Assembly: GCF_026250525.1 (NCBI RefSeq)
Contig: NZ_CP111043.1
Location: 3,795,001-3,859,000 of the forward strand
DNA from: Chondrinema litorale
GTDB taxonomy: Bacteria; Bacteroidota; Bacteroidia; Cytophagales; Flammeovirgaceae
Length of the DNA: 64,000 nt
Reading direction: 5' to 3'
Made by a program: the position numbers and the translations under genes. Under the pieces are notes generated by a model that did not search any database, was not told the origin of the DNA, and was given only the letters and a program-made list of their open reading frames with translations. Below, piece by piece: positions 27,275 through 35,963 of this stretch (within the stretch, counting starts at the first letter, position 1; each line of letters begins with the position of its first letter).

Positions 27275-28367
27275 CTTGTTGAAGTCTAGGGGTAGCATAT
27301 TTAGATTTACCCATCACCACTCTCACTGAAAAAATATTAGAGTATAAAGATTCTGAATTGTCGCCAATGTCGGTTATAGCATAGTCTATGCCCACACTTT
27401 TAATTTTGATACCAACACCAAAGTTTGGCTGAAATGAATAAGAGTAATTATTGCTAAAGTCTTTGGTTTGCTGAAAGTTGCCAATTCCACCACGCACGAA
27501 TACAGCATTTTTATAGTCTATTTCAACTCCAGCGTGTGGGTCAGCTGAGAAAAGCTCTGTTTTAATTACAGTATTTCGCTTACCATCAAAAGTGATATCT
27601 AAACCTACAGTGCCAAGTGCATGGAATGCATTGCCAATTCCTGTTTTAAAAGCAACATCCGTGAGTAACCTGGGCATTGTAATTTCTATGGAATTATCTG
27701 GAATTGTATTACCAGTGGATGTAAAAACATCATAGAATGTTTCCGGATTAAAATACCAAGTGTTGTAAGTACCAGTAATATCTCTAGCAGTGATGCCAAA
27801 ATGCCATTTATTTCTGGTGAGTTGTGCTCCTAAGTCAATTCCAAAGCCCCAAGCATTAGCAAAGATTCCTACATTTCTGTATATCACTTTAAAGTTTGCT
27901 CCAAGTCTTAAGCCTTTAATTAGAAGTGATCTTCGTGCATAGGAGAATAAAAAGGCATAATCAGCTGCTGAAAAAGATTTTATATTATCGTAATTCAGCG
28001 TGCCGTCTGCATCAAATAAATATCTTGTGTCTGGAATGTCGTCTACAGCAAATCGGATTAAAGAAACTCCTATATGACTTTTACTATCTACAGGAGTAGC
28101 AAAGCCTGCATAATCGTAATTGGCAATACCAGCAAAGTAGGATGCGTGCATGAGCGAAAAGGCATATTTCTTTTTGATGTTTAGTAACCCAGCAGGATTC
28201 CAATAGCCAGCTGTTGCGTCATCTACAATAGCAGACTGAGTGTTGGACATGGCCAAGCCTCTTCCACCTACGCCTATTGCCAGAAACTCATTACTGTATT
28301 TTGGAGTATTTTGGGCGTGTAGTGTAAAAAATGAAAGTAATAGATAAAAAAGTATAAAAAATTTCAT
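27267..28367 (-). CDS. PorV/PorQ-family outer-membrane protein (PorV2-like)
   Basis: A 366-residue outer-membrane barrel with signal peptide (1-18, ending 'LHAQ'). The N-terminus carries the family hallmark 'FLAIGVGGRGLAMSNTQSA' and 'GYWNPAGL', corresponding to the conserved 'A-R-S-x-A-M-G ... W-N-P-A' of PorV/PorQ, followed by about 14 alternating beta strands. PorV (LptO) shuttles type IX cargo to the PorU sortase. Here the gene lies directly upstream of, and overlaps by 8 bases, the PorU-like gene, as porV and porU are adjacent in other Bacteroidota. Together they form a PorV2-PorU2-like unit; distinction from PorQ rests mainly on this context. Confidence 0.75.
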   Translation of the reverse strand: MKFFILFYLLLSFFTLHAQNTPKYSNEFLAIGVGGRGLAMSNTQSAIVDDATAGYWNPAGLLNIKKKYAFSLMHASYFAGIANYDYAGFATPVDSKSHIGVSLIRFAVDDIPDTRYLFDADGTLNYDNIKSFSAADYAFLFSYARRSLLIKGLRLGANFKVIYRNVGIFANAWGFGIDLGAQLTRNKWHFGITARDITGTYNTWYFNPETFYDVFTSTGNTIPDNSIEITMPRLLTDVAFKTGIGNAFHALGTVGLDITFDGKRNTVIKTELFSADPHAGVEIDYKNAVFVRGGIGNFQQTKDFSNNYSYSFQPNFGVGIKIKSVGIDYAITDIGDNSESLYSNIFSVRVVMGKSKYATPRLQQDD

Positions 28368-28454
28368 TCTGGTGAACAGCTGAAGTTTACTAAAATGCTA
28401 ACGGCAAAAAATTGCATTCAGTCTTATGCTGCTCACTTAAAAAATGAAATTATT

Positions 28455-28892
28455 TCAGCCAGTGTGATCAACAATAATCACCCATTTTCCATCGATTTTT
28501 TTCCAAGTAAGTGTAAAATATCCTTCTGCATCTCCAACTTCTCTAGTTAGATGAAATTTTCCTACAACAAGAATTACTTTAGGAGCCAGTTTTTCTGTTG
28601 AAATAATATCAAAATCTAGTTTACCCATTATTTTCTGGTTTGGGTAATTGGTTTTGTATCTTTCTAATGTTGCTTCATAGCCGTAGGTTACACCGTTGCT
28701 ACCAACAAACTTTAGCTTTTCAGACTCCCAGTAACCCACCATGAACTTTTCTACATCGCCACTGTTCCAATCTTTAATTTGTCTTTGTAAAATGTTTTTT
28801 ACGGCATCTATATCTTTATCCTGAGCAGAAACATAAAAAAATGAAAGACTTAGTAGAAGGGTACAAAATATTCTGTAAAAATATAGTTTCAT
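28455..28892 (-). CDS. Secreted NTF2-like (DUF4440/SnoaL-type) protein
   Basis: A 145-residue exported protein with signal peptide (1-23, ending 'VSAQ') and one NTF2-like domain. The family pattern is clear: 'QIKDWNSGDVEKFMVGYWES' helix, 'VTYGYEATLERYKTNYP', and the C-terminal strand pair 'YFTLTWKKIDGKWVIIVDHTG'. DUF4440 proteins are small ligand-binding or enzyme-like cone folds; those in Bacteroidota are often periplasmic and of unknown substrate. It lies 87 bases upstream of the PorV-like gene on the same strand and could be co-transcribed with it, though a functional link is not evident. Confidence 0.82.
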   Translation of the reverse strand: MKLYFYRIFCTLLLSLSFFYVSAQDKDIDAVKNILQRQIKDWNSGDVEKFMVGYWESEKLKFVGSNGVTYGYEATLERYKTNYPNQKIMGKLDFDIISTEKLAPKVILVVGKFHLTREVGDAEGYFTLTWKKIDGKWVIIVDHTG

Positions 28893-29070
28893 GAAAAATA
28901 TTTTTGATGATGTTCGATTTATTAATTTTAGATTAAGAATAATATTTGTAGTTATCAGATATTAAAAATACCATAGAACTAGATTTTTTAATTCGGAATC
29001 CTAAATTTCTGAATACTGTTCTAATTAAAAAATCTTAAGATAAATAATTAGTCAAGAATTTACCAACGCT

Positions 29071-29247
29071 ATGAAATTAAGAACCTATGTTTTATTCAGC
29101 CTCTGCTTTTTTTTCATTACCAGTGTGGGTACTTCCTGCAAATCGTCTCTTGATAGGCAAAGACCAGTAGGGCAGACTTGGACACCTAAATACAAAAAGT
29201 CTAAGAAAAAGATGAAGCGATATAATTCTAAAAGAAAGAAGAATTAA
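29071..29247 (+). CDS. Tiny basic lipoprotein (58 residues)
   Basis: A short gene on the strand opposite its neighbours. Residues 1-22 form a hydrophobic lipoprotein signal ('YVLFSLCFFFITSVGTSC'), with Cys23 as the likely lipidated residue (Gly-Thr-Ser-Cys, a relaxed Bacteroidota lipobox). The mature tail is only 36 residues and strongly basic, with Lys/Arg runs such as 'KKSKKKMKR' and 'KRKKN' after 'RPVGQTWTPKY'. An ATG start, a sensible signal and a 4-base tail-to-tail overlap with the next gene argue that it is real. The mature peptide may bind anionic envelope polymers or nucleic acid; this is a guess. No known family recognised. Confidence 0.6.
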   Translation: MKLRTYVLFSLCFFFITSVGTSCKSSLDRQRPVGQTWTPKYKKSKKKMKRYNSKRKKN

Positions 29248-30683
29248 TTCTGGGCTTGTACCGTGGAATTATTTTTTTGAGGGAGGAGTGTGTATGTACT
29301 TATAGAGCCTTCTTTTTTGAACTCATAACTTTCAAACAACAAAGGAATTCTGTCGAAGATTTTTTCGGATAAGTTATCTTCAGTATAGTCAACAATCATA
29401 TCTGGTTTATCTTCCAGAATACTATTTTTTAAGTTTACAATCACCGGATATTCATTAAGCTCACCCAAATAGTTTTGAGATATCTTCCAGTTTAAAAAAG
29501 GTGTAGCAATAGAGTTGTGATTATAAGCCGATATATTATTCCCTAGTACCATTATTCTCTTATTTTCTGCTAACTTATCATTTACAGGAAGGATTTTTTC
29601 GTAGAAAGCATCATTCTTTTCATCATCAATATTAAAATACATTGAATATCCGATACCGACTAAGATGGCTGAGATGGCAATAAATTGGATTTCCGCAATA
29701 AGATTTTTTCTAATCAAAAGCAGATAATGGCTTACAAAAAATGAAAATACAGGAGCAAAAATGATGAATTGGATACCACTAAACTTCGGGCTTATTATCA
29801 ATACCACCAATGTGAAGATTGTCCATAAAACTACAAACCATTGTCCGTTTTGTTGGTAATTTATAAAGCCCCTTGAGGTTTTTAATTTAAATATTGAAAC
29901 CAGTAATAAGACTGCCGGAAATGAGAATAAAACTAGTGTGTTTTTTAAGCTGTACATCCATGTTTTACTAAGGAAAAACGATTGTACATAACATCGGTAA
30001 AAACCAATTAGATTATTCTGATACATAAAATACAGTAGCATTATTATCCACACAAACACATAGCCTGCTACTACATTTAATAATAACCTTACCGAAGAAG
30101 TTCTAAAGAGTGCAAAACCTAAAACTGCTGCAAGTAAATACAGAAAAGAGGGCATGTAAAAAAATGTGGCAATACCAGTATACAAACCTGTTTTAAATAT
30201 TTCTTGCTCACCAGATTGGCTATCTAGTTTTATAACATTTCTGAGTACCAAAATTAAGAAGCTAAGCGACATTAATGCTGGTGATAGGGTTAGCATTTCG
30301 AATGTTGTACAGGCAAATAGTACATACATTAGAGCTGGCACATATGTTTTTTCATTAAACATCTTAATGTCTATAAGTGCCAGATTAAAATAAAATGCCT
30401 GATATGTAATGAGTACTATGGCTATTATGTGATAGGCGAGGAGTGATTTGCCGAAAGTGATATCTATAAGCCAATATACAAATGCAGCTAAAGGGCCAGT
30501 ATTGTCAAATAACTGATCATAAATAACATGACCTTCAGCTAAACGCTCACCAACTAGCATCCAGTTTAACTCCAATAATGTTAATGGGCTACCAGATGTT
30601 AGCATAGGTAATTTCAGAAGTACCAGAATAAATAAGATAGCAATTATTCTGAAAGGATCATTTAACCTGAAAAAGCTGAGCAT
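29244..30683 (-). CDS. Polytopic membrane protein, GT-C glycosyltransferase-like
   Basis: A 479-residue inner-membrane protein with about eleven hydrophobic segments up to residue 365, followed by a soluble C-terminal part of about 100 residues. The first periplasmic loop reads 'LELNWMLVGERLAEGHVIYDQLFDNTGPLAAFVYW'-like in two parts: 'GERLAEGHVIYDQLFD' and 'NTGPLAAFVYW'. That spacing (Glu, then Gly-x-x-x-Tyr-x-Asp, then Gly-Pro-Leu) is typical of GT-C lipid-linked-sugar transferases of the ArnT/PMT type, but the catalytic acidic residues cannot be fixed by eye. The substrate is unknown. It stands alone, about 106 bases downstream of rbfA. Confidence 0.65.
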   Translation of the reverse strand: MLSFFRLNDPFRIIAILFILVLLKLPMLTSGSPLTLLELNWMLVGERLAEGHVIYDQLFDNTGPLAAFVYWLIDITFGKSLLAYHIIAIVLITYQAFYFNLALIDIKMFNEKTYVPALMYVLFACTTFEMLTLSPALMSLSFLILVLRNVIKLDSQSGEQEIFKTGLYTGIATFFYMPSFLYLLAAVLGFALFRTSSVRLLLNVVAGYVFVWIIMLLYFMYQNNLIGFYRCYVQSFFLSKTWMYSLKNTLVLFSFPAVLLLVSIFKLKTSRGFINYQQNGQWFVVLWTIFTLVVLIISPKFSGIQFIIFAPVFSFFVSHYLLLIRKNLIAEIQFIAISAILVGIGYSMYFNIDDEKNDAFYEKILPVNDKLAENKRIMVLGNNISAYNHNSIATPFLNWKISQNYLGELNEYPVIVNLKNSILEDKPDMIVDYTEDNLSEKIFDRIPLLFESYEFKKEGSISTYTLLPQKNNSTVQAQN

Positions 30684-30789
30684 TTATTGATGTACTATTA
30701 AAAAACTTTGTGTTTTTAAAAAATAATAGAATTTGTCAATAGATAAGACGATCTAGCTACATATTTATTTTTTAATAATAGTAATGCCG

Positions 30790-31188
30790 TTAGATGTCTC
30801 CTTTATAATCTTTTAAGTTATCGTCTTCTTTGTCTTCTGGTGGAATATCCAGATTTTCGAATAAAGAATCTACTTTAGAAGCAACCTCTTCTGTATCATC
30901 AATATAAAAATGTAATTCTGGGATTATCCTCGCCTGATTCCTGATTCTATTTGCAAGTTTTTGTCTTATGAGTTTATTGCTTCTTTCTATTTCAAGGAGT
31001 AATGCTTCCTTATCTTTTACCATTAAGAAGCTAAGGTATACTTTTGAAATAGCAAGATCTGGACTTACTTTAACCTGAGTAACTGTAATAAAAGCGCCAC
31101 CAAAGTGATCTCGGCTAACTTGTTGAAATATTTCTCCTAAATCTTTCTGAATAAGTCTTGAATATTTTTTTTGTCTAGTGCTATCCAT
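30790..31188 (-). CDS. rbfA: 30S ribosome-binding factor A
   Basis: A 132-residue cytoplasmic KH-like protein that helps mature the 5' end of 16S rRNA on the small subunit. The sequence shows 'RQKKYSRLIQKDLGEIFQQ' near the start, 'VTQVKVSPDLAISKVYLSF' (beta strands of the KH core), 'LANRIRNQARIIPELHFYIDDTEE' (the diagnostic 'R-x-x-x-x-x-x-x-P-x-L-x-F-x-x-D' stretch), and an acidic C-terminal tail. Length and motifs are normal for RbfA. It lies downstream of two tRNA genes on the same strand and could be expressed with them. Confidence 0.93.
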   Translation of the reverse strand: MDSTRQKKYSRLIQKDLGEIFQQVSRDHFGGAFITVTQVKVSPDLAISKVYLSFLMVKDKEALLLEIERSNKLIRQKLANRIRNQARIIPELHFYIDDTEEVASKVDSLFENLDIPPEDKEDDNLKDYKGDI

Positions 31189-31346
31189 AGTATGTTGATT
31201 TACTGAAGTTAATATCAGTATAAAAGAATAATAAATTCCTTGGCAATGAAAGAGCTTAAAATCTAGTGTCTTTCATTACAATTAACAAGTTTTTAAGCTC
31301 AATAAGTTTTGGAATTTACTATTCTTTCTAAGAGAGGATTAAAGAG

Positions 31347-31430
31347 TACCAGGAGCGGGACTTGAACCCGCACGGCCTAACGGCCACAAGATTTTAAGTC
31401 TTGCGTGTCTACCAATTCCACCATCCCGGC
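31347..31430 (-). tRNA. tRNA-Leu (anticodon TAA)
   Basis: Read on the minus strand, an 84-base cloverleaf starts GCCGGGA and ends TCCTGGT plus discriminator A. The anticodon stem is CAAGA/TCTTG with loop CTTAAAA, giving anticodon TAA. A variable arm follows (TGGCCGTTAGGCCG region), as expected for a class II leucine tRNA, and the T loop is GTTCAAGTC. CCA is not encoded. Confidence 0.95.
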
Positions 31431-31446
31431 AAAAAAAGCTCGAAGT

Positions 31447-31468
31447 AAAAAACCCAATTTTACTTGGG
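31447..31468 (-). terminator. Weak terminator-like hairpin between the two tRNAs
   Basis: CCCAA (31453-31457) pairs with TTGGG (31464-31468). On the minus strand it is followed by six T. The short stem suggests only partial termination after tRNA-Gly. Confidence 0.4.
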
Positions 31469-31481
31469 CTTTTTGACTTTG

Positions 31482-31554
31482 AGCGGGAGACGAGATTCGA
31501 ACTCGCGACCCCCACCTTGGCAAGGTGATGCTCTACCAGCTGAGCTACTCCCGC
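31482..31554 (-). tRNA. tRNA-Gly (anticodon GCC)
   Basis: Read on the minus strand, a 73-base cloverleaf starts GCGGGAG and ends CTCCCGC plus discriminator T. The D arm contains AGCTCAGCTGGTAGAGC, the anticodon loop is TTGCCAA (anticodon GCC), and the T loop is GTTCGAATC. CCA is not encoded. Confidence 0.96.
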
Positions 31555-31634
31555 TTGTGATTTTTAAAGGTGTGCAAATATAAAGATATTATTTTTACAT
31601 ACACAAGAAAAACCAAAAAAAACTTAAAAAATTT

Positions 31635-32276
31635 CTAAAAAATACTCCAACTAGCCAGTTGAGTGAAGAAATTAGCTATCACATTAGGCTGTATGCCCAC
31701 ACTTACTATTACACCGAATAGCGCGCCAAAGAAGTGCGCATCGTGTCCGATGCCGTCCATTTGGTCATTTTTTGTCATATAGTAGGAGTAAGCCATATAT
31801 AAGGCGGCAAAAATAAAACCTGGTATTGGTATAGGTAAAAGTATGGGTCTTAGTGAAACTAATGGATCGAACATGATATAAGATAGTACAACTGCTGAAG
31901 TTCCGCCAGATGCACCCAAAGCGTTGTATCCTGGATTGTTTTTTTGTTTGATAAAGGTAGGTATATCTGCAACTACGATGGCAGCAAGATAAAACAACAC
32001 ATAATAATAGCTACCATTGCTTCCAAGTTGGTAATTAAAAATCCCTTCCAGCATATTACCGAATAGATAAAGTGTAAACATGTTGAAAAATAAGTGCATC
32101 CACCCACCATGTATAAATCCTGAAGTGATAAAGCGGAAATATTCTTTATCCTTTACAATTCTATAAGGATTTAACATAAACCTGTATTTGAGCTCTGGTT
32201 TATTATCTACATAGAAGCTTACTATTACAGTAATGATTATGATGATAGTATTAAAGCTATATTCTTGTATGGCCAT
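31635..32276 (-). CDS. Rhomboid-family intramembrane serine protease
   Basis: A 213-residue inner-membrane protease with about six transmembrane segments. The dyad is complete: Ser123 in 'GASGG' and His181 in 'AHFFGALFG' (the A-H-x-x-G pattern). The first loop has 'FIHGGWMHLFFNMFTLYLFG', matching the rhomboid 'H-x-x-x-x-H-x-x-x-N' element. Rhomboids cut within or near transmembrane helices; the target is unknown. Its start lies only about 20 bases after a terminator that closes the WD40-caspase gene, so it probably depends on a promoter overlapping that hairpin or on read-through. Confidence 0.93.
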   Translation of the reverse strand: MAIQEYSFNTIIIIITVIVSFYVDNKPELKYRFMLNPYRIVKDKEYFRFITSGFIHGGWMHLFFNMFTLYLFGNMLEGIFNYQLGSNGSYYYVLFYLAAIVVADIPTFIKQKNNPGYNALGASGGTSAVVLSYIMFDPLVSLRPILLPIPIPGFIFAALYMAYSYYMTKNDQMDGIGHDAHFFGALFGVIVSVGIQPNVIANFFTQLASWSIF

Positions 32277-32291
32277 TTTTAGTTTTTAATG

Positions 32292-32317
32292 AAAAATGCA
32301 GGCTGATAATAGCCTGC
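32292..32317 (-). terminator. Terminator of the WD40-caspase gene
   Basis: GCAGGCT (32298-32304) pairs with AGCCTGC (32311-32317), loop 6 bases. On the minus strand it is followed by ATTTTTC. Confidence 0.65.
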
Positions 32318-32359
32318 GATTAGTTATAGAATTAATTAAGCTCCACAAACTTAATGTGA

Positions 32360-35300
32360 TTATTTTACAATCACTACGGGAAAATCTTGACCAGAAATGT
32401 AAGCAGTAGGGTATTGTGCTACTCCTTTGTACATCTCACTCATCTTTGGGATTTTCTCATCCAGATAAGATCTTAATTCACCTACCGTGATTTTTTTATC
32501 AAATGCACCAGTATCAGCGTCTCCTTCAAGTGCTTTTAGTATGCAATAGGTAAATACGCCATGACCTAAAGATTCTACTTCTGTAGCATATTGTTTAGAG
32601 CCACTTGCAGCAATTAATGCGATTCCTGTACTTCTTGCTAATTGTATCATAGCTTTTTCTTCTACAGGTCCTCTTAAAGTGAAAATTTCAGTAGCTCCAC
32701 CAGACTGGCAAGCATCTAGCAGAATCAATTGTTTTTGCGCTCTTACTCGTTGGCAAAATTCATTTAGCTGGCTGGCTGATATGCCGTTTTCTGTAAGAAT
32801 TCTTTTATTCCCATACATTTTGGTAACTCCAGTAGGGCATAGGAAATATTCTTCTGAAAAATCATCTTGATACATAACACCATGACCCGCATAAAAGAAG
32901 ACAAAAACATCTTCTTCTGAGGCTGAATGGATAATTTCATCAAATGCAGCTTTTATATTTTCAGCAGTTGCCTTCTTATCATAAAACTCATAAGTAACAA
33001 CCTCTTTAAATATATTTTGCGATCCTGCTTTAATCGTTTTTGCAAAAGCTTGAGCATCATCACGAGCATAATTCAGGTTATAAGAATTATTCTTGTATTC
33101 GTTAATGCCAATTACCAGCATATGCATTTTTGATTTTGGAACTACAAACGATTTGTAGGCAACTTCAATAAGATCTGGAAATGATTCGATTCTATCATCA
33201 TTTAAAGCGATTACTGTTAACCTGTTCATCCCTTCAGATAATTTCACATCAAGTTCTAATCGTTTATACTTCTCAGGCTCAGATTTAGGTTTAAACTTCC
33301 TGCCTGAAGAATGAATCAACTTTCCGTTTTGATAAAGCCTAATTTCATCTATACCACCACCTTGGTCGTATGCTTCAATAGTTACATGGATTACTGAAGA
33401 ATCACTAATTACACCGCTGTTTGTTTTTGTGTATCCTTCTGATTCTGCAAAAAATTGCGGTGATATAAAATAGACCTCTGGAGAAAGTGATAAACTTCGA
33501 TTCATATTTACTCCAGCATCTGGTATTGATTCTCCTGTAATGGTTAATTTCCATAAACTCGGAGTAAATGATTTTTCGTACAGGGACTGTAAGGGAATAA
33601 TTTCATTGCCTTGAACAAAACACAATGCTTTGCTAATACCGGCTTCTGTTCCATCAAACTTCCCGTCTGGCGTAGTTACTGTAAAATCCCTTTCATTATA
33701 CAAGAAAACGATATTGAGAATTTCCTCGCCTGCATTTAAATCCCAGAGTTTTACTTGTTGATCGGTGCTTCCACTAAGTACATACTTGTTATCTGGACTA
33801 AAAGCAACAGAATTAACTTTTGCATGGTGACCAAAAAATGTTCTAGATATTTTTTTCTGGTTCATATTCCAAGTTCTAACAATGTTGTTGTTATCACCTG
33901 TTACAAGGTAGTTGCCTTCTGTATCAAAATCTATATCTATAATGGATGCAGAAGAGCCTTTAAGTTCAAATAGTTTTTCACCACTTACTGTATTCCAACC
34001 AATTATTTTTTCATCAGTACTACCACTTACTAAAAAGTCGCCTTTAGGGTGGTAGGCCAGTGCATTTACACTTGCCGTATGATTGGTGAGTGTTCTTAGT
34101 TCTGTTCCAAGATTGGCATCCCAAATCTTAATAGAATTATCTTCACTGGCACTGGCGATGTTTAAGCCATCAGGGCTATAAGTTACATCTTTAATCCCAT
34201 TGGAGTGGCCATACAAAATCTTATATGTTTTCCAATTATTTGTTTTCCAAATTCGTACAGTCTCATCTTTACTGCCGCTACAAATCCAGTTATCGTCAGG
34301 GCTATAACTAACCGATGTTACAGGTGCAGAGTGACCTATTAAAGCGAAAATGGCTTTTCCTGTTTTTATATCCCATATCCTAAGAGATTTGTCATCACTT
34401 GCACTTACTATCAATTTATTATCGTGGCTAAAAGCAATGTCATTAATTGCATCAGTATGGCCTCTAAGTGTAATAATACAATTACCAGATGAAGCATCTA
34501 TAATTTTTATATTTCCACCAGCATTACCCAATGCAATTACCTGCATGTTATGGCTGTATTTTACCACATTCACAAAAGATGCAAAGCCAGCTAAAGACTT
34601 TACTTGTCTGTCGGAGTTTAAGTCCCAGAAAAAGATGGTTTTATCGTCTGAAGCTGAAGCTATTTGATTTTGTCTGAGGTTGAATGCCAATGCATTCACT
34701 GCTTTTCTATGTCCGTCTAGGTGATTAATTTCACGATAAGTAGTTGCATCCCAAATTCTCACTGTTTTATCATCAGAAGCACTTACTATATATCTTCCAT
34801 CAGAAGTATATAATACATCGTTTACTGCAGCTTCGTGGCCATAGAGTGATCTTTTTTGTGATCCTGTTGTGGTATCCCAAATTTTAATGGTTTTATCTTT
34901 ACCAGCACTAGCAAGAAATCTATCATCTTTACTAAAACTGAGAGAATTAACTGAGCCATCGTGACCAGTAAGAGTTTTTACAATTTGCCAGTTTTGTGTA
35001 TTCCAAATTAAGATAACTCCATCTTCATCAGCAGAAGCCATTCTGTTACCATCGTTAGAAAAAGTTACTGTATTTACACTTTTCTTATGTTCTTTTAGCT
35101 GATATAATATTTTTCCAATGTCACTCCTCCAGATAATTATTTTTTTATCTTTTCCTCCACTTGCTAGTACTTTACCTTCTGGATGGTATGCAATACTGTT
35201 TACTGCATCATCGTGTCCATAAGTAACTCCTTCTTTAGTGCCATTTCGTGTATTCCAGAATCTAATGGTGTGATCATCGCCTCCTGTAGCTATCAGTTGA

Positions 35301-35572
35301 CCACTAGGTGAAAAGCTGAGCGTGTTTATCTTTCCTTTGTGTCCTTCGAGAATCATCAACTCCCTGCCTGTTTGGGTATGCCATATTCTTACCACGCCAT
35401 CTTCACCAACGCTGGCAGTTAACTTGTAATCGTTACTAAATGCAACATCTTTTACAGGGGCTGTGTGTCCGCTTTGAACTCTGAGTTCTGGGTTTTGTGC
35501 CTGTGAACAAAAGTTAAAGAAACAGTACTGAAAGATAAAAGAAATAAAAAAAAATAGACTTTTGTGTGACAT
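32360..35572 (-). CDS. Secreted WD40-repeat protein with C-terminal caspase-like (C14) domain
   Basis: A 1070-residue exported protein with signal peptide (1-25, ending 'SQAQ'). From about residue 33 to 615 I count 14 WD40 repeats, each with a 'GH-x-x-x-V-N-x-x-x-F/Y-S' start and 'I-W-D/N' end, enough for two seven-bladed propellers; the 8th and 13th have degraded GH starts. A beta-sandwich-like linker follows (about 700-800). The C-terminal caspase fold (about 815-1068) has the catalytic dyad His897 in 'YAGHG' and Cys955 in 'LLDACQSGG'. Propellers probably bind a partner and the caspase domain cuts next to a basic or acidic residue (unknown). It is monocistronic and divergent from DUF1737, with a palindrome between. 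Confidence 0.9.
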   Translation of the reverse strand: MSHKSLFFFISFIFQYCFFNFCSQAQNPELRVQSGHTAPVKDVAFSNDYKLTASVGEDGVVRIWHTQTGRELMILEGHKGKINTLSFSPSGQLIATGGDDHTIRFWNTRNGTKEGVTYGHDDAVNSIAYHPEGKVLASGGKDKKIIIWRSDIGKILYQLKEHKKSVNTVTFSNDGNRMASADEDGVILIWNTQNWQIVKTLTGHDGSVNSLSFSKDDRFLASAGKDKTIKIWDTTTGSQKRSLYGHEAAVNDVLYTSDGRYIVSASDDKTVRIWDATTYREINHLDGHRKAVNALAFNLRQNQIASASDDKTIFFWDLNSDRQVKSLAGFASFVNVVKYSHNMQVIALGNAGGNIKIIDASSGNCIITLRGHTDAINDIAFSHDNKLIVSASDDKSLRIWDIKTGKAIFALIGHSAPVTSVSYSPDDNWICSGSKDETVRIWKTNNWKTYKILYGHSNGIKDVTYSPDGLNIASASEDNSIKIWDANLGTELRTLTNHTASVNALAYHPKGDFLVSGSTDEKIIGWNTVSGEKLFELKGSSASIIDIDFDTEGNYLVTGDNNNIVRTWNMNQKKISRTFFGHHAKVNSVAFSPDNKYVLSGSTDQQVKLWDLNAGEEILNIVFLYNERDFTVTTPDGKFDGTEAGISKALCFVQGNEIIPLQSLYEKSFTPSLWKLTITGESIPDAGVNMNRSLSLSPEVYFISPQFFAESEGYTKTNSGVISDSSVIHVTIEAYDQGGGIDEIRLYQNGKLIHSSGRKFKPKSEPEKYKRLELDVKLSEGMNRLTVIALNDDRIESFPDLIEVAYKSFVVPKSKMHMLVIGINEYKNNSYNLNYARDDAQAFAKTIKAGSQNIFKEVVTYEFYDKKATAENIKAAFDEIIHSASEEDVFVFFYAGHGVMYQDDFSEEYFLCPTGVTKMYGNKRILTENGISASQLNEFCQRVRAQKQLILLDACQSGGATEIFTLRGPVEEKAMIQLARSTGIALIAASGSKQYATEVESLGHGVFTYCILKALEGDADTGAFDKKITVGELRSYLDEKIPKMSEMYKGVAQYPTAYISGQDFPVVIVK

Positions 35573-35656
35573 TGAGCTTAAAGCTTAATTGTTTTTTATT
35601 TATAATAGCTGAAATTATATCTAGTCAAATTAGTTCAAACCTAGTGAAATAAACTT

Positions 35657-35682
35657 ACTAATATGTTAACATACATATTAGT
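35657..35682. promoter_or_regulatory. Perfect inverted repeat in a divergent promoter
   Basis: ACTAATATG and CATATTAGT, a 9-bp dyad with an 8-base centre; the middle itself holds the 10-base palindrome ATGTTAACAT. It lies between the WD40-caspase gene and the DUF1737/methyltransferase pair, at 84 bases from one start and 63 from the other. It is a likely operator for one or both. Confidence 0.45.
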
Positions 35683-35745
35683 GATTTACTATTTTCGGCT
35701 GAAATTTTTTAAAATACTATTCAAAGAATTGACCATTATAGAATT

Positions 35746-35928
35746 ATGAGCAAAAAAGTTGTTGATTATAAAATTATTAGTAGTTCTAATCCGAAATATG
35801 TTGAAAAAGAAGTGAAAAGACTATTAGCAGAAGGTTGGGAACTGCAAGGAGGTATATCTATTGGTGAAGTAAATAGAGGTGGCACCATGGATAGTTTTTG
35901 CCAGGCTGTGGTAAAATACGAAGAATAA
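35746..35928 (+). CDS. DUF1737 domain protein
   Basis: A 60-residue protein that is essentially one DUF1737 domain. The typical features are an N-terminal 'VVDYKIISSSNPKYVEKEVKRLL', then 'GWELQGGISIG' and a C-terminal 'FCQAVVKYE'. Proteins of this family are small, cytoplasmic and of unknown function, and they often stand near other genes without an obvious theme. Here a methyltransferase follows after 35 bases on the same strand, probably in one transcript. The start ATG is the only one that keeps the domain whole. Confidence 0.85.
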   Translation: MSKKVVDYKIISSSNPKYVEKEVKRLLAEGWELQGGISIGEVNRGGTMDSFCQAVVKYEE

Positions 35929-35963
35929 AAACATAAGGTATTTTTAATTAAAAATAAAATAGC

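Noticed and set aside
27275..27298. Longer start of the PorU-like protein, eight codons upstream
   Set aside because: It would put extra residues before a clean signal peptide and increase overlap with the PorV-like gene; the later ATG is preferred.
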